A stretch of 64,000 nt of DNA from Streptomyces sp. R44. Its GTDB lineage: Bacteria; Actinomycetota; Actinomycetes; Streptomycetales; Streptomycetaceae. The position numbers and the translations under genes are program-made. A model generated the notes under the pieces. It was given only the letters and a program-made list of their open reading frames with translations, was not told where the DNA came from and made no database searches. Below are positions 45,296 to 53,352 of this stretch, one piece after another (the first letter of the stretch is position 1; each line of letters starts with the position of its first letter). The stretch spans positions 4,030,001 through 4,094,000 of the forward strand of contig NZ_CP163444.1 in NCBI RefSeq assembly GCF_041053105.1, read 5' to 3'.

Positions 45296-46018
45296 GTGAG
45301 CCAGCAGCCGGAGATGCAGCCGCCGGGGCCCCCCGGGGGAGACGTCACCCGTGATCTGACCGGTACGCCGTTCCCCCTGGGCGACTGGGGCGAGCCGGCC
45401 GAACGGCTCGACGAGCTGTACCGCTGGGTCGAGGCGAACGCCCTGCGCACCGCCGAGTGGTACCTCTCCGACCGCGTCTGGAAGCGCCGCGCCGCCCGGA
45501 TCCTGCGGATCGGCACGGCCGCCGGGGTGATCGCGGGTGCCGCGCTCCCGCTGCTCGACCTGACCGGGGTCGCCGAGGGCACCGCGGGCTGGGGCTATCT
45601 GTCGCTGCTGCTCGGCGCCGCCTGCCTGGCCTGCGACCGGTACTTCGGCCTCACGTCCGGCTGGATAAGGGACGTGGCGACCGCCCAGGCCGTGCAGCGC
45701 CGCCTCCAGGCGCTCCAGTTCGACTGGGCCTCGGAGAGCGTCCGGGAGGTCCTCGGTCCCACGGAGGGCACGGCCAGCGAGGCGGCCGAACGCTGTCTCG
45801 GCGTGCTGCGCCGCTTCTCCGAGGACGTGACGGAGCTGGTACGGGCGGAGACCGCGGACTGGATGGTCGAGTTCCGTTCGGGCCCGGCGCCGCTGGCGCT
45901 CCAGTCGGTCGGCGTCGTCCCGGCCAGGGCGGAGAGCTCGCACCCCTCGGGCCGCTTCCCGCTGCCGCCGGGCACCCGCCCGAACATGCCGCGCCAGCGG
46001 CCCCCGGAGGCCCGCTAG
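45296..46018 (+). CDS. SLATT-domain membrane protein
   Basis: 240 residues from GTG at 45296 with AGAGGAG upstream. Two membrane helices (ILRIGTAAGVIAGAALPLLD and WGYLSLLLGAACLACDRY) are preceded by WVEANALRTAEWYLSDRVWK and followed by a helical region QAVQRRLQALQFDWASESVR. This is the SLATT pattern. Such proteins have been predicted to be pore-forming effectors tied to nucleotide-signal defence systems, but this one stands alone with no synthase nearby. The 257-bp upstream gap holds no RNA gene that I can identify. Confidence 0.8.
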   Translation: MSQQPEMQPPGPPGGDVTRDLTGTPFPLGDWGEPAERLDELYRWVEANALRTAEWYLSDRVWKRRAARILRIGTAAGVIAGAALPLLDLTGVAEGTAGWGYLSLLLGAACLACDRYFGLTSGWIRDVATAQAVQRRLQALQFDWASESVREVLGPTEGTASEAAERCLGVLRRFSEDVTELVRAETADWMVEFRSGPAPLALQSVGVVPARAESSHPSGRFPLPPGTRPNMPRQRPPEAR

Positions 46019-46040
46019 GGCGATCCGGGGGCCGGACGGA

Positions 46041-46075
46041 CTCAGCTCAGCTCAGCTCAGCTCAGCTCAGCTCAG
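46041..46075. repeat. Seven tandem CTCAG pentamers
   Basis: Seven perfect copies. The repeat spans the stop of the leftward 216-aa gene and lies 23 bp after the SLATT stop. On the minus strand every frame of the repeat meets TGA within a few codons, so slippage would not extend the protein. Confidence 0.97.
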
Positions 46076-46717
46076 GATGATCATCGAGCCCTGGGCGAGG
46101 CTCCGGGTCGCCGCCGCGTGCAGCCCCAGCCACACGTGCCGCTCCCGGGCGAAGGGGTGGTCCTCGTACGGCACGGCCGCGGCCGGCTCCTCCAGGGTGG
46201 TGGGCCGGTCCGGCGGCTGCGGGGCCGCCGGCGGGTTCGCCGGGTCGATGCCGAGGGCGGGCGCCACGAACTCCAGCTCCCGCAGGAGCCCGTACGAGGA
46301 GCCGAGCGGCCCGCCGCCTTCCAGCAGCTCGTCGCTGGCCAGCGGCACCGGGAAGTCCACCGGCACGTACGCGCCCGCGTGGTCGTAGTGCCAGACCAGG
46401 TGGGACTGCTGGGCGGTCGCCTCGAACATCTCCAGGAGCTGCTCGTAGTCCCCGCCGAGCTCGCCGACCGGCTCGACCGGCAGCCCGCACATCTGGAGCA
46501 GGTAGGCGCGGCGCAGGAAGTGCAGGGCCTCGTAGTCGAAGCCGGCGACCGGGGCGACGTCGCCGGACAGCCCCGGCATGTACGCGTAGACGGGCACGGT
46601 CGGCAGGCCCGAGGCGGTCAGCACGGCGTCGTAGGCCGCTATCTCTTCGGCGAAGGGGTTGTCGGGGCTGTGGCACAGCACGTCGACGAGGGGGACCAGC
46701 CACAGGTCACAGGCCAA
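46067..46717 (-). CDS. Conserved hypothetical protein, 216 aa
   Basis: 216 residues if TTG at 46717 is the start; the ribosome binding site is weak and a start a few codons later is possible. The soluble protein has MACDLWLVPLVDVLC, ALHFLRRAYLLQMCGLPVE, SHLVWHYDHAGAYVPVDFP and an ending ERHVWLGLHAAATRSLAQGS. I do not recognise a family; it looks like a conserved streptomycete protein. Its stop codon is supplied by the CTCAG repeat. Confidence 0.7.
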   Translation of the reverse strand: MACDLWLVPLVDVLCHSPDNPFAEEIAAYDAVLTASGLPTVPVYAYMPGLSGDVAPVAGFDYEALHFLRRAYLLQMCGLPVEPVGELGGDYEQLLEMFEATAQQSHLVWHYDHAGAYVPVDFPVPLASDELLEGGGPLGSSYGLLRELEFVAPALGIDPANPPAAPQPPDRPTTLEEPAAAVPYEDHPFARERHVWLGLHAAATRSLAQGSMIILS

Positions 46718-46831
46718 GGGAGGCTCGCTCTCCGTCAGTTGCAGGGACGGCCAGGGTAGTCGGCCGGGCCGACGACGCCCACCCGCTGACCACCTGCCCC
46801 CGGAGCCCCCGCCTCAACCCGGATCACCGGA

Positions 46832-47533
46832 TCAGCGGACGGTCCGAGCCTCCAGCCTGTCCGCCCATTCCAGCGAGTGCGCGTTGTAGTCCCGTACGAC
46901 CTGGACGGCGGCCTCCGCGTCGCCGCGGGTGATCGCGTCGACCAGCTCCACGTGTCCGCTCCACAGCCAGCCGAGGACGTCCCGCTCGGAGCGCAGGAAG
47001 GGCACCGAGAAGACCCAGGCCTGGACGCGGAGCTTGTGCAGGAAGTCGGCGATGTAGTCGTTGGCGGAGACGAGCCGCCCCAGCTCGCGCCAGTAGCGGA
47101 TGTCGTAGCCGATGAGGATGTCGAGGTCCCCGGCGCGGGCGGCGCGGGCGGCGGCCTCGCCCCGGCGCCTTATGGAGACGAGCGCGACGCCGATGTTGTG
47201 GTCGGGCTCCGGCGGCGGGGTCGTCGCGGGCGCGTGGCGGCGGAAGATGCCGTCGACGACGAGCATCCGGGCCTCGACCATGCCCCGGTAGTCGGCGATC
47301 GAGTACTGGTGGACCCGGAAGCCGCGGTGCTGGTCGGAGTCGAGGAGGCCCTGCGCGCACAGGTCGACGAGGGCTTCGCGGACGGGCGTCGCGGAGACGC
47401 CGTACTGCTCGGCGATCTGCTTGACGGTGAATTCCTCGCCCGGCTGGAGACGCCCTGCGAGCACCTCGTCACGCAGCGCGTCCGCGATCTGCTGTCGCAA
47501 GGTGTTGCGAGTGACAGCTCCGCTCGCGGGCAT
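46832..47533 (-). CDS. GntR/FadR-family regulator
   Basis: 233 residues from ATG at 47533. The winged helix is at about 10-75: LRQQIADALRDEVLAGRLQP, QIAEQYGVSATPVREALVDL. The all-helical FCD effector domain follows, with acidic and His residues suited to a metal-carboxylate ligand (VEARMLVVDGIFRR, SGHVELVDAITRGDAEAAVQ). It lies just downstream of the aminotransferase on the same strand, so it may regulate that gene. Confidence 0.88.
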   Translation of the reverse strand: MPASGAVTRNTLRQQIADALRDEVLAGRLQPGEEFTVKQIAEQYGVSATPVREALVDLCAQGLLDSDQHRGFRVHQYSIADYRGMVEARMLVVDGIFRRHAPATTPPPEPDHNIGVALVSIRRRGEAAARAARAGDLDILIGYDIRYWRELGRLVSANDYIADFLHKLRVQAWVFSVPFLRSERDVLGWLWSGHVELVDAITRGDAEAAVQVVRDYNAHSLEWADRLEARTVR

Positions 47534-47539
47534 GGGTCG

Positions 47540-47587
47540 GGCCCCCTCCGTCCGGTTCCGGACACCCTAGTCCAGACGGAAGGGGCC
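47540..47587 (-). terminator. Imperfect inverted repeat between the aminotransferase and GntR genes
   Basis: Arms at 47540-47552 and 47575-47587 pair over 13 bp with one G-U-type mismatch. The repeat begins 14 bp beyond the aminotransferase stop and overlaps the ribosome binding site of the GntR gene. It could be a terminator, a GntR operator, or both. Confidence 0.5.
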
Positions 47588-47601
47588 TCTCCGTTCCGCG
47601 G

Positions 47602-48963
47602 TCAGACGGTGTGTTCGTCGGCCACCGAGAGCGCCGCGTCCAGGGCCGCCAGGCCCTCCTTGGCCTCCGCCTCGGAGACGTTGCAGGCGGGAACGGCGTG
47701 GGTGCGGTTCATGTTGATGAAGGGCCACAGGCCCTGCTTCTTCGCCGCGGCACCGAAGGCGGCCATCGGGGCGTTGGCCTCGCCGGCCGCGTTGTACGGG
47801 ACGAGCGGCTCGCGGGTCTCCTTGTTCTTGACCAGGTCGAGCGCCCAGAAGACGCCCATGCCGCGGACCTCGCCGACGGACGGGTGGCGCTCGGCCAGCT
47901 CGCGCAGGCCGGGGCCGAGGACGTTCTCGCCGATGTGGGCGGCGTGCTCGACGACCTTCTCGTCGGCCATCACGTCGATGGTGGCGACGGCGGCGGCGCA
48001 GGCCAGCGGGTGACCGGAGTAGGTCAGGCCGCCGGGGTAGGGCCGCTTCTCGAAGGTGGCGGCGATCTCGGCGTTGATGGCGACGCCGCCGAGCGGCACG
48101 TAGCCGGAGTTCACGCCCTTGGCGAAGGTCATCAGGTCGGGCACGACGTCGAAGTGCTCGGCGGCGAACCACTTGCCGGTGCGGCCGAAGCCGGCCATGA
48201 CCTCGTCGAGGACGAAGACGATGCCGTACTTGTCGCAGATCTCGCGGACGCCGGCGAGGTAGCCGGGCGGCGGGGTCATGATGCCGGCGGTGCCGGGCAC
48301 GGTCTCCAGGATGATCGCGGCGATCGTCGCCGGACCCTCGAAGGCGATCGTGTCCTCCAGGTGCTGGAGGGCCCGCGCGCTCTCCTCCGCCTCGGTGGTG
48401 GCGTAGAAGGGCGAGCGGTACAGGAACGGCGCCCAGAAGCGCACGACGCCCGCGGAGCCGGTGTCGGAGGCCCAGCGGCGCGGGTCACCGGTCAGGTTGA
48501 TCGCGGTCGAGGTCGCGCCGTGGTACGAGCGGAAGGCCGAGAGCACCTTGTGGCGGCCCGTGTGCAGACGGGCCATGCGGACGGCGTTCTCGACGGCCTC
48601 GGCGCCGCCGTTGGTGAAGAAGATCTTGTCCAGGTCGCCCGGGGTGCGCTCGGCGATGAGGCGTGCGGCCTCGGAGCGGACGTCCACGGCGAAGGCGGGC
48701 GCGAAGGTCGCGAGCTTCCCGGCCTGCTCCTGGATGGCGGCGACGACCTTGGGGTGCTGGTAGCCGATGTTGGTGTAGACGAGGCCGCTGGTGAAGTCGA
48801 GGTAGCGGTTGCCGTCGTAGTCCCAGAAGTACGAACCCTCCGCGCCGGCGACGGCGAGCGGGTCGATCAGTCCCTGTGCGGACCAGGAGTGGAAGACGTG
48901 CGCGCGGTCGGCGGCCTTGACGGCCGCGCCGGCCTGAGGATCGGGTTCGACATGAGGGGTCAT
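47602..48963 (-). CDS. Class III pyridoxal-phosphate aminotransferase
   Basis: 453 residues from ATG at 48963. PLP enzyme motifs: FTNGGAEAVENAVRMAR, SYHGAT, FVLDEVMAGFGRTGKWFA and the internal-aldimine lysine in TFAKGVNSGYVPLGG. The family includes omega-amino acid:pyruvate, GABA and related aminotransferases; the substrate cannot be told from the sequence alone. The adjacent FadR-type regulator suggests induction by an amine or carboxylate. Confidence 0.92.
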   Translation of the reverse strand: MTPHVEPDPQAGAAVKAADRAHVFHSWSAQGLIDPLAVAGAEGSYFWDYDGNRYLDFTSGLVYTNIGYQHPKVVAAIQEQAGKLATFAPAFAVDVRSEAARLIAERTPGDLDKIFFTNGGAEAVENAVRMARLHTGRHKVLSAFRSYHGATSTAINLTGDPRRWASDTGSAGVVRFWAPFLYRSPFYATTEAEESARALQHLEDTIAFEGPATIAAIILETVPGTAGIMTPPPGYLAGVREICDKYGIVFVLDEVMAGFGRTGKWFAAEHFDVVPDLMTFAKGVNSGYVPLGGVAINAEIAATFEKRPYPGGLTYSGHPLACAAAVATIDVMADEKVVEHAAHIGENVLGPGLRELAERHPSVGEVRGMGVFWALDLVKNKETREPLVPYNAAGEANAPMAAFGAAAKKQGLWPFINMNRTHAVPACNVSEAEAKEGLAALDAALSVADEHTV

Positions 48964-49075
48964 GGGACCGAGGGTAAGGAACCGCAGGTGGGACGGGCCA
49001 TCACCATCTTGTCCACCGAGACCGTGGCGGACCCGACACGTTGCCGGTCGGGGCGGTGAGCGGCGCGGCGGGCGC

Positions 49076-49474
49076 TCAGCCGACGATCACGTCCACGGGG
49101 CAGCGAATGCCGGACGCACGGGCCAGGCGGCCGTCCGCGGTGACCAGCGCACAGCTGTACGCCTCCGCCGCCGCGGCGTAGGCCGCGTCGTAGGCGGTGA
49201 GGTTTCCCCGCAGCTCCCAGATCCGGGGGAGAAGCACCCGCGACAACGGCACGACAGGTTCCAACTTGGCAAGGGCGGCGACGGCGTCCTCCGCGTGCTC
49301 CTTGGAGATCTTTCCGCCCAGCAGGTTGCCCCGAATCACCGAGAGCACCTCGATCGTCCAGTGCTCCGGCGCGATCCACCTGCTGTCGGCTGCGAGGGCG
49401 GCGCGACACCGGTCCCCGATCGGCCCCTCGTCGAGCAGCGAGAACGCGAAGACGGACGCGTCGACGACGATCAC
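49076..49474 (-). CDS. VapC-type PIN-domain toxin (ribonuclease)
   Basis: 132 residues from GTG at 49474, overlapping the antitoxin stop (GTGA). The PIN acids appear as VVDASVFAFSLLDEG (Asp near 4), WTIEVLSVI, LTAYDAAYAAAAEAY and LVTADGRLA. Such toxins cleave tRNA or rRNA when freed from VapB. Length is family-typical and all expected acids are present, so it should be active. Confidence 0.92.
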   Translation of the reverse strand: MIVVDASVFAFSLLDEGPIGDRCRAALAADSRWIAPEHWTIEVLSVIRGNLLGGKISKEHAEDAVAALAKLEPVVPLSRVLLPRIWELRGNLTAYDAAYAAAAEAYSCALVTADGRLARASGIRCPVDVIVG

Positions 49475-49737
49475 TCGTCATCTCCAGGCACACCGAGTCC
49501 CGCATCCCGTTCGGCACGCTCGGCGCGCAGCACCCCCAGAACGTCGGCGGTACCGAGCCGAGTGCCGTACCGCCCACGGGAGAAGCCCTGGAGGACGGCC
49601 AGATTGTCCCGGCGCCGCACTTCGTCCGTCAGCACGTCGAACAGGTACGCCTGCAACGACTGGCCGCGCTCACCCGCTATGGCCGCCAGCCGGTCGCGCA
49701 TCTCCTCCGGCACATCACGAATCTGCAGTGCAACCAT
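49471..49737 (-). CDS. VapB-type antitoxin
   Basis: 88 residues from ATG at 49737. The N-terminus is a ribbon-helix-helix DNA-binding part (MVALQIRDVPEEMRDRLAAI). The remainder should wrap VapC (RRRDNLAVLQGFSRGRYGTR). The longer frame to 49773 would run through the operator and is rejected. It is coupled to vapC. Confidence 0.9.
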   Translation of the reverse strand: MVALQIRDVPEEMRDRLAAIAGERGQSLQAYLFDVLTDEVRRRDNLAVLQGFSRGRYGTRLGTADVLGVLRAERAERDAGLGVPGDDE

Positions 49738-49745
49738 GCCCCGAT

Positions 49746-49775
49746 GATTGCATGCATATCTGCATGCATACAATC
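49746..49775. promoter_or_regulatory. Operator of the vapBC operon
   Basis: A 30-bp imperfect inverted repeat with outer arms GATTG/CAATC and inner ATGCAT elements. It also contains two direct copies of TGCATGCATA (49749-49758 and 49761-49770). It lies 8 bp upstream of the vapB ATG, and its AT-rich centre differs sharply from its surroundings. It fits autorepression by the VapB-VapC complex. Confidence 0.8.
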
Positions 49776-49805
49776 GAACGACCCGCCCCGTCTAGGCTCC
49801 GCGCC

Positions 49806-50702
49806 ATGAGCACGTCAGCGCGCAGTGCCGCCACCGCCTTCACCGGCTGGGGCATGGTCCTCAGCGGGGCGGCCGCCGTCGTGGCCGCCCTCTGGGGGGT
49901 CTCCCCGCACCCGCCGCTCGTCCCCGAGCTGGCCCTCGCGGGGCTCGCGGCGCTCTTCGCGGCGGGCTGGGTCCTCGCCTCGTACCGCGCCGGGGCCCGC
50001 GAGCGCGACCCGCTCCACAAGCCCCGCCCGGACACCCGGAAGCCGAACCCCGTCCTGCGGTACGTGCTCTGCTTCGGCGTCCCCTTCGCCACCTTCGCCG
50101 CCTTCCTGACGGCCTTCACCGTCAGCGGCTCCTACGGCCGCGAGACCGAGCGCCTGGAGCGCGCCGGGTACGCCGAGTACGAGGTCACCGTCGTCCGCCT
50201 CGCCGGCGAGCCGGAGTTCCACGAGGGCGACGAGGACCACGATCCGTACTACCTCACCGACCTCACCCTGCGGATCCCGTACGAGGCCGGCCCCCGCGAG
50301 GTGACCGTCCGGGGCATGTACACCCGCTTCAAGGCGCCCCGGCCCGGCCGCAAGGTCGACGTCTACTTCGCGCCCCGCGACCCGAACACCCCCGTCGTCG
50401 AGGACGGCAGACGCTCCACGGTCCGCCTCTTCCTCGTCGCCTTCCTCGGGCTCTGGATCTGGCCCCTCATCCTGGTCGCGGGCTTCACCATCAAGGCGAT
50501 GGGCGACGCGAACGACCTGCACCGACTGCGCCGCTTCGACCCCGGCGTCCACCTGCCCGCCCTCGCCGTCCTGCTGACCGGCCTGGTCCTGCTCCTCCCG
50601 AAGGCCCTGGACTTCCAGGTGGCGGGCCACGACCAGCTGTACGCCCTCGTCTCCAGCCTGACCCCCGCCCTGGCCCTGACCTGGGTCGTCAAGAGGGTGT
50701 GA
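49806..50702 (+). CDS. Integral membrane protein (DUF3592-like)
   Basis: 298 residues from ATG at 49806. Five to six membrane helices lie in two groups: about 15-65 and 90-115 at the N-terminal side, and about 210-295 at the C-terminal side. Between them is an outer beta-domain (YEVTVVRLAGEPEF, LTLRIPYEAGPREVTVRGMY, GRKVDVYFAPRDP) as in DUF3592 proteins. Function unknown. It diverges from vapBC. Confidence 0.8.
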   Translation: MSTSARSAATAFTGWGMVLSGAAAVVAALWGVSPHPPLVPELALAGLAALFAAGWVLASYRAGARERDPLHKPRPDTRKPNPVLRYVLCFGVPFATFAAFLTAFTVSGSYGRETERLERAGYAEYEVTVVRLAGEPEFHEGDEDHDPYYLTDLTLRIPYEAGPREVTVRGMYTRFKAPRPGRKVDVYFAPRDPNTPVVEDGRRSTVRLFLVAFLGLWIWPLILVAGFTIKAMGDANDLHRLRRFDPGVHLPALAVLLTGLVLLLPKALDFQVAGHDQLYALVSSLTPALALTWVVKRV

Positions 50703-51102
50703 ACAGCTCGCTCACCGCACTCCGCAGCAGCAGCGGATGCACGAAACGGTCCGGGCACGTCGGCGGGAAGCGCCACGCCAGGGGCCAGGTGCGGCCGGTG
50801 AGGGCCGGGACCGGTACGTAACTCACATGCGCCGGGCTCGCGTTGAAGCGCGTCACCCCGCGGGGCCAGGGGCGGCGGGCCGTCGAGCCGGGCGGTACGA
50901 GGAAATAGACCCCGCGCCGGCCGTTCGCCTCGATGACGACGGGCCCCGGGTCTCCCCCGGTGAGCGCCTCCATCCAGTCGGCGAGCCGGCGCCCTTCGTC
51001 ACCGTCCACTCGAACGGCGTCGAATTGTACGCCCGCCTTGCGGAGTTGGAATCCGGAAACAGGAATCCAACTCACATCAACTTCCCGATTCTCTGCATTC
51101 AC
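50689..51102 (-). CDS. Conserved hypothetical protein near the XRE/DUF397 genes
   Basis: 137 residues from GTG at 51102; the start is uncertain because no strong ribosome binding site is visible. It holds FDAVRVDGDEGRRLADWMEA, GPVVIEANGRRGVYFLVPPG and ARRPWPRGVTRFN. Small proteins of this sort often neighbour XRE/DUF397 pairs in Streptomyces, and the pattern recalls the N-terminal part of bifunctional primase-polymerase-like proteins, without catalytic acids I can place. It overlaps the DUF3592-like gene by 14 bp at the 3' end and diverges from the XRE gene. Confidence 0.7.
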   Translation of the reverse strand: MNAENREVDVSWIPVSGFQLRKAGVQFDAVRVDGDEGRRLADWMEALTGGDPGPVVIEANGRRGVYFLVPPGSTARRPWPRGVTRFNASPAHVSYVPVPALTGRTWPLAWRFPPTCPDRFVHPLLLRSAVSELFTPS

Positions 51103-51259
51103 AGCACCATGTTCCCGCGTCGGCGCTAGCGTTTTCCACGACTGCGGCGGGCGCGTCGGCAACCCCTTGACCTGCGCCAACACACCCTCAACGCAGTCGA
51201 ATTCGGCGGGGAGCAGTTGAGACCGGTTGAGATCGGTTGAGTCCGAATGGGGAGCGTGA

Positions 51260-52096
51260 ATGGCGCGAGCCGAGAACAAGGAAACGGTGGGCCCTGCGGC
51301 CAGGACGGCGGCCGCCGTGGCGAAGAGAATGCGGCAGAAGAAGGGCTGGACACAGGAGTACCTGGGAAGCCAGACAGGCTTCACGGGAGCGGCGATCAGC
51401 GCGATGGAACGGCTCATCCATCCGGTGAGCGACGACATGCTGGTCCAGCTCGAACGGGGCCTCGGCGGCGGCACGGGCTTCTTCGAGGAGCTGAGGGAAC
51501 TCGTACGCCTGGAGAAGCTGCCGGAGCAGTTCCGGGGGTACGCGCCGATCGAGCAGAAGGCGGTGAGCCTGCGGCTCTATGCGAACCATGTCGTCCACGG
51601 ACTCTTCCAGACGGAGGCGTACGCGCGGGCGTTGATCGCGGGCGGGTGCCCGGAGCCCACGCAGGAGCGCACTGAGGAGCTCGTCGCGGGTCGAATGGCC
51701 CGCAAGGCGTTGTTCGACCGGAAGCCGGTATGCGAGATCGAGCTGGTGCTTGACGAGTCGGTGCTCCTGCGGGCGATCGGGAACGCGGAGATCATGCGGG
51801 AGCAGTTGACCTACCTGGCAGAGTGCGCCCGGAGGAGAAACGTGGTTCTTCAGGTACTGCCGTTGGACGCGGGGTTGGGTGGCGAGTACGCAGGTGCGCG
51901 AGGGGAAGTGAACGTGGTGGAGACTCCGGCCCACGACCTCGTCACCTACCTGGAGATCGGGGACGAGAGCCTGCTGATCACCGACCGGACGAAGGTCAGT
52001 ACGTACAGGCAGCGGTATGCGAAGATCCGGGCACAGGCCCTGGATCCGCGCAGGTCGCTGGGCGTCATCGAGGAGTTGGCGGGAGTACGGAGATGA
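51260..52096 (+). CDS. XRE-family HTH regulator with DUF5753 domain
   Basis: 278 residues from ATG at 51260 with GGGAG upstream. The HTH lies at about 20-75 (VAKRMRQKKGWTQEYLGSQT). The DUF5753 domain follows with SLRLYANHVVHGLFQTEAYA, RMARKALFDRKP and ILDES-like ELVLDESVLLRAIG. These WhiJ-like regulators pair with a small DUF397 protein, which overlaps here by 4 bp (ATGA). They act in development or antibiotic control in Streptomyces. Confidence 0.93.
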   Translation: MARAENKETVGPAARTAAAVAKRMRQKKGWTQEYLGSQTGFTGAAISAMERLIHPVSDDMLVQLERGLGGGTGFFEELRELVRLEKLPEQFRGYAPIEQKAVSLRLYANHVVHGLFQTEAYARALIAGGCPEPTQERTEELVAGRMARKALFDRKPVCEIELVLDESVLLRAIGNAEIMREQLTYLAECARRRNVVLQVLPLDAGLGGEYAGARGEVNVVETPAHDLVTYLEIGDESLLITDRTKVSTYRQRYAKIRAQALDPRRSLGVIEELAGVRR

Positions 52097-52332
52097 GCGA
52101 GACCCTGCACTGGTTCAAGTCCAGCTACAGCGACAGCGGTGGCGGCAACTGCGTCGAGGTCGCCTTCGCCTGGCGCAAGTCCTCCTACAGCAGTGACAGC
52201 GGCGGCAATTGCGTAGAGGTCGCCACCTGCGCCCACGCCGTCCACCTCCGGGACTCCAAAGTCAGCGACGGGCCCACGTTCGTCGTGGAGCCCGCCGCCT
52301 GGACCGCTTTTGTCGCCGGCCTGACCCTCTAG
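52093..52332 (+). CDS. DUF397 protein with a duplicated core motif
   Basis: 79 residues, coupled to the XRE gene. DUF397 proteins normally have one WxKSSYSxxxGxNCVEVA motif. Here two copies stand in tandem: WFKSSYSDSGGGNCVEVA then WRKSSYSSDSGGNCVEVA, with the usual end HLRDSKVSDGPTFVVEPAAW. It is the likely partner or antagonist of the XRE protein. Its stop overlaps that of the chitinase gene (shared CTAG). Confidence 0.92.
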   Translation: MSETLHWFKSSYSDSGGGNCVEVAFAWRKSSYSSDSGGNCVEVATCAHAVHLRDSKVSDGPTFVVEPAAWTAFVAGLTL

Positions 52333-53219
52333 CAGTACAGGTTCGCCCCCGCGGGCACGCCCAGGATCTGGGTGAACTGCTGGTACTTGGTGACCCGGCT
52401 CTGGACCTGGGCCGGGTTGCCGCCGTTGCACTCCAGGCTGCCGTTGATCGCCCAGATGGTCTGGCCGAAGCCGGCGCCGTTGACCATCGCGTTGTGCGCG
52501 GTCATCGTGCCCGGGCCGTTCTGCGTGTTCCAGTACCAGAGGCCCGTCTGCATCGCGACGGCCGGATCCTGCTCCACCCGCCACGGGTTGTTCAGCAGGT
52601 CGATGCCGAGGGCGTCACCGGCCGCCTTGTAGTTGAAGTTCCACGAGAGCTGGATCGGGCCCCGGCCGTAGTACGCGGCCTGGCCGGCCGGGCAGCCGTA
52701 GGGCCGGGTCGTGTCGCAGTAGTGGGGGTAGTTGGCCGTGTTCTGCTCGACGATGTAGTAGAGCCCGCCCGTCTCGTGGGAGACGTTCGCGAGGAACGCC
52801 GCCGCCTCCTGCTTCTTCACCGTGTCGCTGCCGGTGGTGGCGAAGCCGGGGTAGGACTTGAGGGCGGCCACGAGGCCCGCGTACGTGTAGAAGGGGTTCC
52901 GGTTCGGGAACATCTGGTTGAACTGGGCCTCGGAGACCACGAATCCGGAGGGGTTCGGGTCCGTGCCGCCCCCGCCGGTGCCGCAGGCGCCCTCGTCGCG
53001 CCAGACGTCCGAGGAGCCGGGGCGCTCGTTCTGGGTCCACCACTTGGCGTACCAGTTGTGGCCGTTGTACGAGGCGGTCATGCCGCCCGTGTAGACGCTG
53101 CCCGAGTTCCAGGCGGCGACGCAGGCGGGGGCGGCGCCCGCCGAGGCGGTGGGGAGGAGGACCGCGAGGCCGACGGCCGTACAGAGCGCGGCCATCAGGG
53201 TGACCAACTTGCGCAGCAT
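52329..53219 (-). CDS. Secreted GH19 chitinase with N-terminal chitin-binding domain
   Basis: 296 residues from ATG at 53219 with GGAAGGAAG upstream. The signal peptide is LRKLVTLMAALCTAVGLAVL ending near SAGAAPA. A type 5/12 carbohydrate-binding module follows (AAWNSGSVYTGGMTASYNGH, WYAKWWTQNERPG), then a short Gly linker and the GH19 domain with the catalytic Glu in FLANVSHETGG, plus YYGRGPIQLSWNFNY. It hydrolyses chitin with inversion. A DasR-type operator precedes it, so N-acetylglucosamine control is likely. Confidence 0.95.
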   Translation of the reverse strand: MLRKLVTLMAALCTAVGLAVLLPTASAGAAPACVAAWNSGSVYTGGMTASYNGHNWYAKWWTQNERPGSSDVWRDEGACGTGGGGTDPNPSGFVVSEAQFNQMFPNRNPFYTYAGLVAALKSYPGFATTGSDTVKKQEAAAFLANVSHETGGLYYIVEQNTANYPHYCDTTRPYGCPAGQAAYYGRGPIQLSWNFNYKAAGDALGIDLLNNPWRVEQDPAVAMQTGLWYWNTQNGPGTMTAHNAMVNGAGFGQTIWAINGSLECNGGNPAQVQSRVTKYQQFTQILGVPAGANLYC

Positions 53220-53275
53220 GGTGCGTACTTCCTTCCGGGTGGGGTCCGGGTGGGAAGCCACAGCGAAGCGCGATT

Positions 53276-53301
53276 GGTCTGAACCTGTCAAGGTCTAGAC
53301 C
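53276..53301 (-). promoter_or_regulatory. DasR-type operator and chitinase direct repeats
   Basis: A perfect palindrome GGTCTAGACC at 53292-53301 matches the core of the DasR site (consensus ACTGGTCTAGACCACT) and the 12-bp direct repeats known before Streptomyces chitinase genes. A second, degenerate copy GGTCTGAACC lies at 53276-53285, 16 bp away. Both sit about 57-82 bp before the chitinase start. Confidence 0.85.
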
Positions 53302-53306
53302 AGAAA

Positions 53307-53335
53307 ACGACCCCACGGCGCCACCGTGGGGTCGT
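53307..53335 (-). terminator. Terminator of the azoreductase gene
   Basis: A perfect 12-bp stem (ACGACCCCACGG / CCGTGGGGTCGT) with a 5-base loop. It lies 17 bp past the azoreductase stop and just upstream of the chitinase promoter, so it insulates the two leftward genes. Confidence 0.85.
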
Positions 53336-53352
53336 CCTCCGAAGGTGCGGCC

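Noticed and set aside
46041..46075. CTCAG repeats as a terminator
   Set aside because: The repeat cannot fold into a stable hairpin because all copies have the same orientation.
49738..49773. A longer vapB start at 49773
   Set aside because: It would translate the operator palindrome; the ATG at 49737 begins the ribbon-helix-helix at the usual place.
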